Shown here in pieces: positions 7,781-16,974 of a stretch of DNA of 28,155 nt. The notes under the pieces are model-generated. The model saw only the letters and a program-made list of their open reading frames with translations, was not told the DNA's origin and made no database searches. Position numbers and translations under genes: made by a program. Origin of the DNA: CBDTTW01 sp965363675 (lineage in GTDB: Bacteria > Bacteroidota > Rhodothermia > Rhodothermales > DASSAV01); assembly GCA_965363675.1 (NCBI GenBank), contig CBDTTW010000016.1, positions 1 to 28,155 on the forward strand, in the 5' to 3' direction. The stretch's first letter is position 1. Every line of letters starts with the position of its first letter.

Positions 7781-8254
7781 TCAGCAGCGGATAAAGTCGC
7801 GCGCGGCAGGGGTTTCCCGGAGCGCCGCCAGGTCGTCCGGGGAGGGTCGTTCCGGGCGGTCGCGGCGGCAGTCTACAAGGCAAAGGAAGCCGAGCGGCGC
7901 GTCGGCGTCGGCGCGGAACTGGTGCCACATGAGCGGGGGCACGTACACCAGGTCGAGCCGCCCAAGCGTGTGCACCTCGTGGCCGAGCAGCACGCGCCCG
8001 CGCCCGGCCACGACCATGACGGCGTGCACGTGCCGGTGGCGTTCGAGGGCCGAGTAGCCCCCCGGCGCCACCTCGAAGTAGCGCCACTCGGTGGGCAGCC
8101 CCTCGGCCGGGCCGAAGAGCACCTGCCGCGTGATGCCCGCGAAGTGCGCGCCGGTGGGCTGGTAGGCGCGCACCGGCGTTTCGTCCCACGAGGCGGAGAT
8201 GTCGTCGCCGGTGAAGCGGCGGACGAGCGGAGCGGTGGGTTTAGGGATGGTCAT
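7781..8254 (-). CDS. Cupin, probable partner of the RuBisCO-like protein (candidate methylthioxylulose-5-phosphate sulfurylase)
   Basis: 157 residues, single cupin barrel. Motif 1 is PGGYSALERHRHVH (64-77), with His73, His75 and His77 as candidate metal ligands. Motif 2 is YVPPLMWHQF (104-113), with His111. The usual motif-1 glutamate is not obvious. Cysteines are at 125, 129 and the very last residue, 157. The ATG lies inside the RuBisCO-like gene's stop (ATGA, 8254-8251), with GGAG about 8 bases upstream, so translation is coupled. In Rhodospirillum rubrum a cupin near the RuBisCO-like protein removes the methylthio group from 1-methylthioxylulose-5-phosphate to give deoxyxylulose-5-phosphate, and from memory it uses a cysteine near its C-terminus. 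The pairing and terminal Cys157 fit that role. This is inference from context and memory, not shown by the sequence alone. Confidence 0.7.
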   Translation of the reverse strand: MTIPKPTAPLVRRFTGDDISASWDETPVRAYQPTGAHFAGITRQVLFGPAEGLPTEWRYFEVAPGGYSALERHRHVHAVMVVAGRGRVLLGHEVHTLGRLDLVYVPPLMWHQFRADADAPLGFLCLVDCRRDRPERPSPDDLAALRETPAARDFIRC

Positions 8255-9396
8255 AAGGTCTCCGGGTGCAGCGCGGCGGGCCGCTCGGCCGCTCGGGCGG
8301 CGGGCGCGCCCTCGGAGACGCGCTGCACGAAGCTGCGCGCGGCGGCGGAAAGGTCGTCCGCTTCGAGCAGGGCGCCCCCGACGAGCAGGCCCGTATCCGG
8401 CCCGAAGGCGTCGTAGAGTTCGGGCACGCGGTCGGGGCGCATGCCGCCGGCAGGCGTCGGGAGCGCGGGCGCCAGGTCGTGCCACGGCTCGCGCAGACGC
8501 GCCGCCACCTCCAGGCAATGCGCCCTGGTGTGGCTGAAGCGCCCGCCGTAGTTGGCGAAGATCACCGCGTCGGCCCCGAGCAGGCGGAAGATGCGCCCGA
8601 GCAGCAGCGGCTCCGGCAAGCGCCCGGCGCCGGCGAAGCTCGGATGCGCCAGCGCGGGCACGCTGAGGCGACGCGCGACGAGTTCCTGGAAGACCGGCAG
8701 GCCGATCAGCATCGGCGAGAGCAGCACCGCCTCGGCGCCTGCCTGCTGCGCCAGGTCGCAGGCGCGCCGCAGAGCCTCCGGCGGCCCGACGAGGTGGGGC
8801 GCGTAGAGCGTGCGGCCGCCGGCGCGGCGCGCGTTGGCCTCGGCCACGGCGGCTTGGCAGGCCGCCACGCGCGCGGCAAGCGGCGCCCACGGCTGATCGG
8901 CCAGGTAGTGGTCGTCCTTGACCATGTCGATGCCGGCCCCGGCGAGTTTCCCGGCGAGCGCCGCCAGTTCCGGAGCGCCGAGGCCGACGGGCTTGAGCGC
9001 CGAGAGGGTCAGGGCGCGCCCGGCGGCGCCCGTGGCGCGGCGCAGCCCCCCGATGCCGTGGCGCGGCCCGCCGAAGCTCTGCGCCAGCCCCGCGCCGATC
9101 TCGAAGCCTTCCAGGCGCACGTGCTCCAGGAGCGAGACGTTGCCCCACAGGGTGTTCATCAGCAGGGCCGCATCGGGGGCGGGAGCCGGCGCTTCGAGCA
9201 CGGCGCGCACCCCCGCGCCCGACGGGTGCGGCCCCGCCTCGACGAGGCGCCCCATGGCGCGCGCGACGACGTGCGGGTAGGCGCGGGCCACGGCCTCCGG
9301 CGTCTCGACGGTCTGCTCCAGCAGGATATGCTCCGCCTGCCGCATGCCCTCGTCCGGAGGAGCGTGAATGTGATAGATAAGTTTGATAACTTCCAT
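8251..9396 (-). CDS. RuBisCO-like protein (form IV)
   Basis: 381 residues. The RuBisCO large-subunit fold is recognisable. LSALKPVGLG (131-140) matches the KPK loop, with Lys135. GIDMVKDDHYLADQP (155-169) matches the carbamate/metal site, with Lys160 and Asp162 kept and His163 where RuBisCO has glutamate. PALAHPSF (247-254) and the phosphate-binding blocks FANYGGRF (280-287) and AGGMRP (316-321) follow. The loop-6 lysine of true RuBisCO is absent, so carbon fixation is excluded and a form IV enolase/isomerase-type reaction is expected. Known form IV activities include methylthioribulose-1-phosphate isomerisation (R. rubrum), the enolase of the methionine salvage pathway, and acid-sugar pathways of apionate type. 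The adjacent coupled cupin favours the first. It is the first gene of a leftward run and is divergent from the SDR gene with 63 bases between. Confidence 0.88.
   Translation of the reverse strand: MEVIKLIYHIHAPPDEGMRQAEHILLEQTVETPEAVARAYPHVVARAMGRLVEAGPHPSGAGVRAVLEAPAPAPDAALLMNTLWGNVSLLEHVRLEGFEIGAGLAQSFGGPRHGIGGLRRATGAAGRALTLSALKPVGLGAPELAALAGKLAGAGIDMVKDDHYLADQPWAPLAARVAACQAAVAEANARRAGGRTLYAPHLVGPPEALRRACDLAQQAGAEAVLLSPMLIGLPVFQELVARRLSVPALAHPSFAGAGRLPEPLLLGRIFRLLGADAVIFANYGGRFSHTRAHCLEVAARLREPWHDLAPALPTPAGGMRPDRVPELYDAFGPDTGLLVGGALLEADDLSAAARSFVQRVSEGAPAARAAERPAALHPETL
9378..9385 (+). promoter_or_regulatory. Candidate -7 element for the SDR gene
   Basis: TAAGTTTG on the plus strand is an exact match to TAnnTTTG. 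It lies inside the first codons of the divergent RuBisCO-like gene and about 75 bases before the SDR ATG. No TTG is present at -33, and the AT-rich codons of the RLP N-terminus could produce this by chance. Confidence 0.35.
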
Positions 9397-9459
9397 GCGG
9401 CGGCAAGCGCGGGGTCAGAACGTCCACCGGGCGCCTCGGCGCGCCTAACGGAGGAGACT

Positions 9460-10107
9460 ATGGGATTGCAGGGGCAAAAAATAATCATAATCGGCGGCGC
9501 AAGCGGCATCGGGCAGGCAATTGCCCGCCAAGCCGTTGCGCAGGGGGCCGCCGTCACGGTGTCGGCCGCCGACGAGCAGCAGCTCGAAGGCGCCCAACTG
9601 GGCGAGGGCGTGGACGTTTGCGCCTTCGAGGCGTGCGACGCCCGCGCAATGGACTACTGCTTCGAGCAGCTCGGCCTGATCCACCACCTCATCGCCACGC
9701 CCGCCGATCCGGAGCGGCGCCCCTTCCCGGATACGGAGATCGAGGACGCCCGCGAAGCGTTCGAGGGCAAGTTCTGGAGCCAGTACCTCGCTGTGCAGCA
9801 GGCGCTGCCGTTCCTCGACCCCGAAGGCTCGGTGCTGCTCTGCTCCGGCCCGGCTGCGCCGGGCGGCGCGCTCGGGGGCGCCATCGACCGGGCCGTGGAG
9901 GGGCTGGCCGCTGCGCTCGCGGCCGAGCTGGCGCCGCTGCGCGTAAATGTGATTGCTCCGTCCTATCCGTCCGGCGAAGCCGCCGCGCCGGAACCGGCGG
10001 CGCCCTCCGCCGTGGGTAGTGATCGGCATGCGGCGCTTGCGGCGGCGGCGCTGCGGCTCCTCTCGGACCCCGAGGCTACGGGCCGCGTCCTTCGGAGCGC
10101 CGGGTAA
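9460..10107 (+). CDS. SDR-fold protein lacking the YxxxK catalytic pair
   Basis: 215 residues. The start at 9460 has a strong ribosome binding site (GGAGGAG about 3 bases before the ATG). The Rossmann nucleotide motif is GGASGIG (12-18), and the core serine is Ser129 in LLCSGPAA. The segment where SDRs have Tyr-x-x-x-Lys reads GGAID (139-143), so Gly replaces Tyr and Asp replaces Lys. The downstream AVEGLAAALAAELAPLRVNVIAPS is otherwise textbook SDR. I recall that an SDR subfamily with this degenerate site exists, so it may be an authentic variant rather than a decayed gene. The reading frame is intact and the C-terminus shorter than usual. The substrate cannot be predicted. It is followed 65 bases later by the TerB-like gene in the same direction and may share its transcript. 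Confidence 0.8.
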   Translation: MGLQGQKIIIIGGASGIGQAIARQAVAQGAAVTVSAADEQQLEGAQLGEGVDVCAFEACDARAMDYCFEQLGLIHHLIATPADPERRPFPDTEIEDAREAFEGKFWSQYLAVQQALPFLDPEGSVLLCSGPAAPGGALGGAIDRAVEGLAAALAAELAPLRVNVIAPSYPSGEAAAPEPAAPSAVGSDRHAALAAAALRLLSDPEATGRVLRSAG

Positions 10108-10172
10108 GCCCGGCGCGCAACCGCTTCTTTCAACCAACGCAACGCTTGCGGCGCTCGGCCGCCGTCCTCGCT

Positions 10173-10568
10173 ATGGAAACGACTTCGGAAGGGCTGGGGT
10201 GGAGCTCCCTGCATGACCTTGCGCTGATTTACCTCGCCCTCATGCACGGCGCCGACGCGAGCATCGACCCGGCCGAGACGAGCCTGATGTCGAAGAAGCT
10301 GCGGGCGTGGGCTCCCAAGCCCGCCGCCGACTCCGTCGGGTCGATCATCCGGCAGGTGATGCTCGTCTACGTGGGCGAGTCGGGGCGGCAGATGCTCGAC
10401 GCCTCGGTGGCCTCGCTGCGCGAGACCCTCCCGAAGGGTCAGCGCGTCGCCGTGCTGAACGACCTGGCCGACATCGCCACCGCCGACGGCATGCTCGCCA
10501 CCGGCGAGGTCAACTTCATCCAGCAACTGGCGCACATCTGGGAAGTCGAGAGCGACGACGCGTCGTAG
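10173..10568 (+). CDS. TerB-like helical protein
   Basis: 131 residues from the ATG at 10173; a TTG at 10146 would add 9 residues with no family support. The pattern is that of the TerB helical bundle: LHDLALIYLALMHGADASIDPAETSLMSKKLRAW (early helix pair with acidic residues), SIIRQVMLVY, and a repeat-like second half SLRETLPKGQRVAVLNDLADIATADGMLATGEVNFIQQLAHIW. The 'A-D-G-x-x-x-x-x-E' segments are the typical acidic positions of the fold. No signal peptide is present, so it should be cytoplasmic. TerB-domain proteins are known from tellurite resistance and stress contexts, but no other ter gene is nearby, so no such role should be assumed. The stop is 3 bases from the convergent glucokinase stop. 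Confidence 0.7.
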   Translation: METTSEGLGWSSLHDLALIYLALMHGADASIDPAETSLMSKKLRAWAPKPAADSVGSIIRQVMLVYVGESGRQMLDASVASLRETLPKGQRVAVLNDLADIATADGMLATGEVNFIQQLAHIWEVESDDAS

Positions 10569-10571
10569 CGG

Positions 10572-11336
10572 CTAAAGCGTTTGCTCGGCCTTGGCGGCCA
10601 GTTGCGCGGCGGTCATGGCCGCCCCGATGATGCCGGCCTCGTTCTCCAGCGTCGCCGTGACGAGCTCGGCGTTGGTGCGCAGGTAGTGGAAGTACTTGTC
10701 GCGCTTCTTGGCCTTGCTGATGCTGCCGCCGAGGATGATCACGTCGGGGGCCAGCAGAAACTCGATGCGGTCGAGATAGTCCTGCACGCGCCCCGCCCAC
10801 ACCTTCCAGTCGAGGTCGGCGTCTTTGCGCGCCTTGTCGGAGGCGTAGTGCTCGGCGACCTGCCCCTTGAGCCAGATGTGCCCGAACTCGGTGTTTGGGA
10901 TGAGCACGCCGTCCATGAACAGCGCCGAGCCGATGCCGGTGCCGAACGTGAGGAAGCACACGAACCCGCCGCGCCCGCGCGCCGCGCCGAAGTGCATCGA
11001 GGCCACGCCCGCCGCGTCGGCGTCGTTGAGCACCGTGACGGGGCAGCCCGTCGCGTCGGAGAACAGGTTCGCCGCCGACTGCCCGATCCACGACTTGTCG
11101 ATGTTGGCGGCCGTGAGCGCCACGCCTTTCTTGATGCGCGCCGGGAACGCCGCGCCGATAGGGCCTTGCCAGCCCAGGTCGCGCGTGAGCCGGCCCACTA
11201 CGCTCGCCATGGCCGCCGGCGTCGCGGGCTGCGGGGTGTCGTAGCGCAGCCGCTCGGTGAGCAGCTCGCCCGTGACCGTGTTGACGACGGCCCCTTTGAT
11301 GCCGGAGCCTCCGATGTCGATGCCGAGGATGTCCAA
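10572..11336 (-). CDS. ppgK: Polyphosphate glucokinase
   Basis: 254 residues from a TTG start at 11336. It phosphorylates glucose with inorganic polyphosphate (and usually ATP). The N-terminal phosphate loop is GIDIGGSGIKGAVV, and family-specific blocks follow: TPQPATP, AANIDKSWIG, VLNDADAAG, FLTFGTGIGSA and IPNTEFGH. All are shared with the mycobacterial polyphosphate glucokinase as I remember it. The reading frame stays open to an ATG at 11537, but those extra 67 codons cover two promoters and a terminator and have no protein-family sense, so the TTG was chosen. The length then matches the family. A polyphosphate synthase (ppk1) lies about 2.3 kb away on the opposite strand, giving synthesis and use of polyphosphate in one neighbourhood. 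Confidence 0.92.
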   Translation of the reverse strand: MDILGIDIGGSGIKGAVVNTVTGELLTERLRYDTPQPATPAAMASVVGRLTRDLGWQGPIGAAFPARIKKGVALTAANIDKSWIGQSAANLFSDATGCPVTVLNDADAAGVASMHFGAARGRGGFVCFLTFGTGIGSALFMDGVLIPNTEFGHIWLKGQVAEHYASDKARKDADLDWKVWAGRVQDYLDRIEFLLAPDVIILGGSISKAKKRDKYFHYLRTNAELVTATLENEAGIIGAAMTAAQLAAKAEQTL

Positions 11337-11391
11337 TGGTTTGTCCGTTTGAGGCGAAAGGGTGAGCGTTGCGGCGTGGGGCGCGCCGAAA

Positions 11392-11420
11392 CCAAGGATA
11401 GCGCAGAAAGTGGTTTGCAA
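11392..11420 (-). promoter_or_regulatory. Proximal promoter of the polyphosphate glucokinase gene
   Basis: On the minus strand TTG (11420-11418), 17 bases, then TATCCTTG (11400-11393). This is close to the Bacteroidota TTG-N-TAnnTTTG pattern. It lies just downstream of the terminator at 11425-11445 and about 56 bases before the TTG start codon. Confidence 0.55.
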
Positions 11421-11424
11421 TCGT

Positions 11425-11445
11425 AAAAAACCCCTGTCGCAGGGG
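11425..11445 (-). terminator. Intrinsic terminator inside the glucokinase upstream region
   Basis: Read on the minus strand: CCCCTG, a CGA loop, CAGGGG, then TTTTTT, a compact intrinsic terminator. It points towards the glucokinase gene and lies between its two promoter-like elements. The only obvious minus-strand transcript to be stopped here is one from the promoter at 11475-11503. Confidence 0.7.
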
Positions 11446-11470
11446 ACGCCCTCCCGCACGGGGCCGGGCC
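11425..11470 (-). ncRNA. Candidate short leader/attenuator RNA
   Basis: A strong promoter match (11475-11503) and an intrinsic terminator (11425-11445) delimit a transcript of roughly 45 bases on the minus strand, with no ORF. It is GC-rich and can form a small alternative helix (GGGA with TCCC) overlapping the 5' half of the terminator stem. That arrangement would allow an antiterminator. Read-through would continue into the glucokinase gene. The identity is inferred from layout only, and it matches no RNA family I know. Confidence 0.4.
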
Positions 11471-11474
11471 GCCC

Positions 11475-11503
11475 CAAAGCTAACGCCCCGCCGGAGCGCG
11501 CAA
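11475..11503 (-). promoter_or_regulatory. Distal promoter upstream of the glucokinase gene
   Basis: On the minus strand TTG (11503-11501), 18 bases, then TAGCTTTG (11482-11475). This is an exact match to the Bacteroidota consensus and the best promoter match found in the window. The expected start point is near 11468. Confidence 0.6.
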
Positions 11504-11603
11504 CGTTAAAATCGTGGAACAGCGGCGCGTTTCCCATTGGAATCGGTTAGCTTTCCGCTAGCGCTCGGCGCCACCCTCACTAGCTGCTTGCCCCAACCCC
11601 GAC

Positions 11604-11732
11604 ATGCGAACGTACCTGCTTCTTCTCGTGCTGCTCACGGCCGGTTCCCTCAGCTCTTGCCGCTGCGCCGACCCGCCGCCCATCGGCCCGGTCGAGGGCG
11701 GCGGGGCCTCGGCCTCCGTAAGCGTGCGGTAG
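11604..11732 (+). CDS. Small lipoprotein (42 residues)
   Basis: ATG at 11604 to TAG at 11730-11732. The protein is MRTY, a run of Leu/Val, then a good lipobox LSSC with Cys19, followed by a short tail rich in Pro, Gly, Ala and Ser. It should be a secreted lipid-anchored peptide of about 24 mature residues, with a second Cys two residues after the lipidated one. It is immediately upstream of dnaG (14 bases to its ATG), same strand, so it is probably co-transcribed. I do not recognise the family. A start near 11537 in another frame belongs to an artificial extension of dnaG. The clean signal plus lipobox makes this small gene credible. Confidence 0.6.
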   Translation: MRTYLLLLVLLTAGSLSSCRCADPPPIGPVEGGGASASVSVR

Positions 11733-11746
11733 CGCCGGCGCGGCTT

Positions 11747-13635
11747 ATGTCTATTCCGGAGGAGGTAGTAGAGGAAGTCAAGGCGGCCACCGACATCGTA
11801 GAGATCGTCGGGGACTACGTCGCGCTGAAGAAAAAAGGGGCCAACTACTTCGGCCTGTGCCCCTTCCATAGCGAAAAGACGGCTTCCTTTTCCGTAAACC
11901 CCGGTCTGGGCATTTACAAATGCTTCGGCTGCGGGGCCGCCGGCAACGTGTTCAAGTTCGTCATGGAGCTCGAACGCATCGAGTTTCCGGAGTGCGTGCG
12001 GATGCTGGCGCAGAAGGCGGGCATCCAGATCCCCGAGGCCGGGCCGGCAAGCGAAAACGCCGGGCGCCGCGAGTCGATCCACGCGGCCCTCCGCGCGACG
12101 GCGCGCTTCTACCACGAGATGCTGGCCCAGTCGGAGGCAGGGCGGACGGCGCGGGAGTACCTCGCGCGGCGCGGCATCACGCGCGCGTTCATCACGCGCT
12201 TCGGGCTCGGCTACGCTCCGGACGCGTGGGAGGGGCTGGCCGAGATGGCCCGCGCGCAGCACCTCACCGAAGACCTGCTCGAAGCCGCCGGGCTCATCAT
12301 CGCCCGCAAGGACGGCGGCGGTTTCTACGACCGGTTCCGGCATCGGCTCACGTTTCCGATTCAGTCGCACATGGGCAAGGTGCTCGGCTTCGGGGCGCGC
12401 CTTCTGGAAGACGCCCCCGACCAGCCCAAGTACCTGAACTCTCCGGAGACCGACGTTTACCAGAAGAGCAAAGTGCTCTACGGGCTGTTTCAGGCCAAGT
12501 CCGAGATTCGGCGCACCGAGGAGGCGCTGCTCGTCGAGGGGTACATGGACGTGATCGCGCTGCACCAAGCGGGCATCGAGCATGTGGTCGCCTCCAGCGG
12601 CACGGCGCTTACCCCCGACCAGGTGGGCATCCTGAGCCGCTACGCCAAGCGCATCGTGATGCTCTACGACGCCGACCCGGCGGGCGCCGCCGCCGCCGTG
12701 CGCGGCATCGACCTGGCGCTCAGCCGCGCCCTTCCGGTGTACGCCGTGGCGCTGCCCCCGCCGCACGACCCCGACTCGTACGTGCGCGAGGTGGGCGCCG
12801 AAGCCTTTCTGGCCTACCTCGCCCGGGAGCGCAAGGACTTCGTGGCCTTCAAGTGGGCGCAGGCCCGCGCTGCGGGCGCGCTGGAGACGGCCGAGGGCCA
12901 GGCCGAGGCCATGCGCGGCATCGTGGACTCGATTGCCCTCGTGCCCGACCCGCTCATGCAGGAAGCCTACGTGCGGCGCGCCGGCGAGGTGATGGGCGTG
13001 CCGGATATCCGGCTGCACGAGGCGCTGCGCGAGAGGGCGCGCCCCCGCGCGCCGCGCCCGCCGGCCCCGGCGCCCCGCGAAAGCGGCGCGCCCGCCCGCC
13101 CGCCCGCCGCCCGCGCCGACGCCCCCACGCGCGCCGCCCTGGTCGAGGAACGCGAGCTGATCCGGCTCATCCTGGAGCACGGCGCGCCCATGCTGGAATA
13201 CGTGCTCAGCAAAATGGCCGTCGAGGAGTTCTCGGAGGGCGCCCCGCGCGCCACGGTGCAGGCGCTGCTGCGCCAGTACGCCGAGGACGCCTTCCGCCGG
13301 GAGCCGTTTCTGGACGGATCGCTCGGCGAGGATATCCAGGCGTTTTGCACCGGGGCCATGCTCGACCGGCACGAGCCTTCCGAAAACTGGAAGCGCAAAG
13401 CCAATATCCACATCCCGCGCATGAACGAGAAGCCGTTCGAGGTGGCCGGCAGCGTCATGCGCAACCTGAAGCTGGACCGCCTGCGGGAGGTGCGCGAGCA
13501 GCTAAAAGCCGATATGTTCGCCCTTTCGCAGAACGGCGAGGATATCCGGGCGTTGCAGGAAGAAATGCTCCGGCTCATCGACTACGAGAGGTACATCGTC
13601 TCCGGAGCCTTCCTGGACGAGGCGGAACCCACGGC

Positions 13636-13639
<4 letters not shown>
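11747..13639 (+). CDS. dnaG: DNA primase
   Basis: 630 residues. It makes RNA primers at the replication fork. The start at 11747 gives the standard MSIPEEVVEEVKAATDIVEIVGDYV opening, split here as MSIPEEVVEEV then KAATDIV. The CHC2 zinc-binding motif is Cys38, His41, Cys59, Cys62 (CPFH...KCFGC). The TOPRIM catalytic domain shows Glu264 in VEGYMD and Asp308/Asp310 in YDADPAG, with Asp342 following. A Pro/Arg/Ala-rich linker (about 427-461) leads to the C-terminal DnaB-binding region. The 70-residue in-frame extension to 11537 runs over the small lipoprotein gene and is rejected. No Shine-Dalgarno is visible before the ATG. The stop overlaps the ppk1 start (ATGA, 13636-13639). Confidence 0.96.
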
Positions 13640-15879
<2,240 letters not shown>

Positions 15880-15903
15880 GAGGCGCTCGGCCGTAAGAAA
15901 ACG

Positions 15904-15934
15904 AAAAAGGCGCGCCCGAGCGGGCGCGCCTTTT
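15904..15934. terminator. Bidirectional intrinsic terminator between ppk1 and the convergent membrane gene
   Basis: AAAAA, then GGCGCGCCCG (15909-15918), loop AG, CGGGCGCGCC (15921-15930), then TTTT. The perfect 10-bp stem with A and T flanks works in both directions, serving ppk1 on plus and the small membrane protein gene on minus. Confidence 0.9.
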
Positions 15935-15957
15935 AGCATCGGGCGAAAGGCGCCGCG

Positions 15958-16218
15958 TTACCGGCGCGTATAGCTGCGCACGGGAACAGGCTCCTGCTGC
16001 AAGCGCCGCGACGAAGCCGAAGGCATCAGGCTCATGGCAAGCGTCAGCAGGCCGAGCACGAGCCCGACGGCCAGGAAACCGTTCGAGAGGAGGCCGTCGA
16101 AGATGTCGTGCGCCAGCAGCACGGCGGCGGAAGCGCTGAGCAGCACGCCGATGATGCGCATCGTCCAGATCAAACCGGCGTCGGAAGCTTCGGGGGCGGC
16201 AGGTTCGGTAGTTTTCAT
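15958..16218 (-). CDS. Small two-helix membrane protein of unknown function
   Basis: 86 residues from the ATG at 16218 (a GTG five codons upstream at 16233 is possible). After an acidic Ala/Pro-rich start there are two hydrophobic segments, about 17-37 (LIWTMRIIGVLLSASAAVLL) and 46-64 (NGFLAVGLVLGLLTLAM), then a short basic tail ending in RR. I do not recognise a family. The coding quality (long open frame, membrane segments, promoter upstream, terminator downstream) supports a real monocistronic gene. Confidence 0.6.
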   Translation of the reverse strand: MKTTEPAAPEASDAGLIWTMRIIGVLLSASAAVLLAHDIFDGLLSNGFLAVGLVLGLLTLAMSLMPSASSRRLQQEPVPVRSYTRR

Positions 16219-16277
16219 AGCGTCTATATCCACACGCCTGAGCGGCGTATTATTTCACAAGTGAGTCCGTTAAAGGG

Positions 16278-16308
16278 CAAATACGCAATGCTTTAGCGCA
16301 TTCTACAA
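16278..16308 (-). promoter_or_regulatory. Candidate promoter for the small membrane protein gene
   Basis: On the minus strand TTG (16308-16306), 20 bases, then CGTATTTG (16285-16278). This matches the TTTG part but not the TA of the -7 box. It would give a leader of about 50 bases. Confidence 0.35.
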
Positions 16309-16410
16309 GCGTCAACAGCCGGCGGCGGGCAAGGTTGCAGGCAGGGGCGGGGCGCGCGCTAAAGTGGCGACTTCGTAATACGGCGCCGCCTCATCCCGGC
16401 CTCCGCGTTG

Positions 16411-16418
16411 TACATTTA
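16411..16418 (+). promoter_or_regulatory. Candidate -7 element for the cytochrome c gene
   Basis: TACATTTA differs from TAnnTTTG only in the last base and lies 44 bases before the cytochrome ATG. No clear -33 TTG is present. Nothing else of note was seen in 16309-16410. Confidence 0.3.
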
Positions 16419-16461
16419 GGCCGCCTGACCTGCTTCGTTACCACCGACCGGCCGATTTTTG

Positions 16462-16974
16462 ATGCTCAAGCCTGCCCTTGTTCTTCTGCTTGCTCTTTCG
16501 CTCGCCGCCTGCGGGAGCGGCTCCGAGAATCCCAAGGTGGAGCCGCAGGCCCAAGCCGCCGAGCCGGATTCGCCGGGGCGGCAGCTCTTCGCCACGCACT
16601 GCGCCGTGTGCCACCAGGCCGACGGCGGCGGCGTCCAGGCGCTGTACCCGCCGCTGCGCGGCGCCGCATGGGCGACCGGCGACAAGGGCCGCCTCATCCG
16701 GCTGATGCTCAACGGCATGGTGGGCAAGCTGGAGGTCAACGGCGAGGTCTACAACAACGCGATGGCCTCGTACGGCTTCCTGAGCGACCGGGAGATTGCC
16801 GACGTGCTAACCTACGTACGCGCGAACCTCGGCAACAACGCCGACGCGGTGACGCCGGAGGAAGTGGCGGCGGTGCGCGCGGTGAACACGCAGCGCTCGC
16901 CGTGGGAGGCGTCGGTGCTGGAGAAGCAGCTCGGCATCCCGCAGCCGGGCGCCGCTACGCCGCCGGCGCGGTAG
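16462..16974 (+). CDS. Monohaem cytochrome c lipoprotein
   Basis: 170 residues. The start is taken at the ATG 16462, not the TTG one codon earlier. The signal sequence ends in a good lipobox (SLAAC, Cys17), so the protein should be lipid-anchored on the outer face of a membrane. The haem site is CAVCH (Cys47, Cys50, His51), and the distal ligand is probably Met101 in NNAMASYG, followed by the typical LSDREIADVLTYVR helix. It is a class I cytochrome, probably an electron carrier to a terminal oxidase or other acceptor; no oxidase gene is nearby. About 45 residues after the haem domain are Ala/Pro-rich with no known domain. Its 3' end overlaps the convergent amidase gene by 20 bases. Confidence 0.9.
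   Translation: MLKPALVLLLALSLAACGSGSENPKVEPQAQAAEPDSPGRQLFATHCAVCHQADGGGVQALYPPLRGAAWATGDKGRLIRLMLNGMVGKLEVNGEVYNNAMASYGFLSDREIADVLTYVRANLGNNADAVTPEEVAAVRAVNTQRSPWEASVLEKQLGIPQPGAATPPAR

Noticed and set aside
6090..8189. 699-residue minus-strand ORF in another frame over the cupin, CNNM and YfiM-like genes
   Set aside because: The composition is Arg/Pro/Ala-rich with no family resemblance; the genes in the other frames have clear domains.
8266..9459. N-terminal 398-residue extension of the SDR reading frame
   Set aside because: It is antisense to the RuBisCO-like gene, is Arg/Gly-rich, and a strong ribosome binding site marks the true start at 9460.
11337..11537. 67-residue N-terminal extension of the polyphosphate glucokinase
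   Set aside because: The stretch contains two promoter matches and a terminator, and the family starts at the phosphate-binding strand.
11537..11746. 70-residue N-terminal extension of dnaG
   Set aside because: It overlaps the small lipoprotein gene, and primases begin at the MSIPEE segment.
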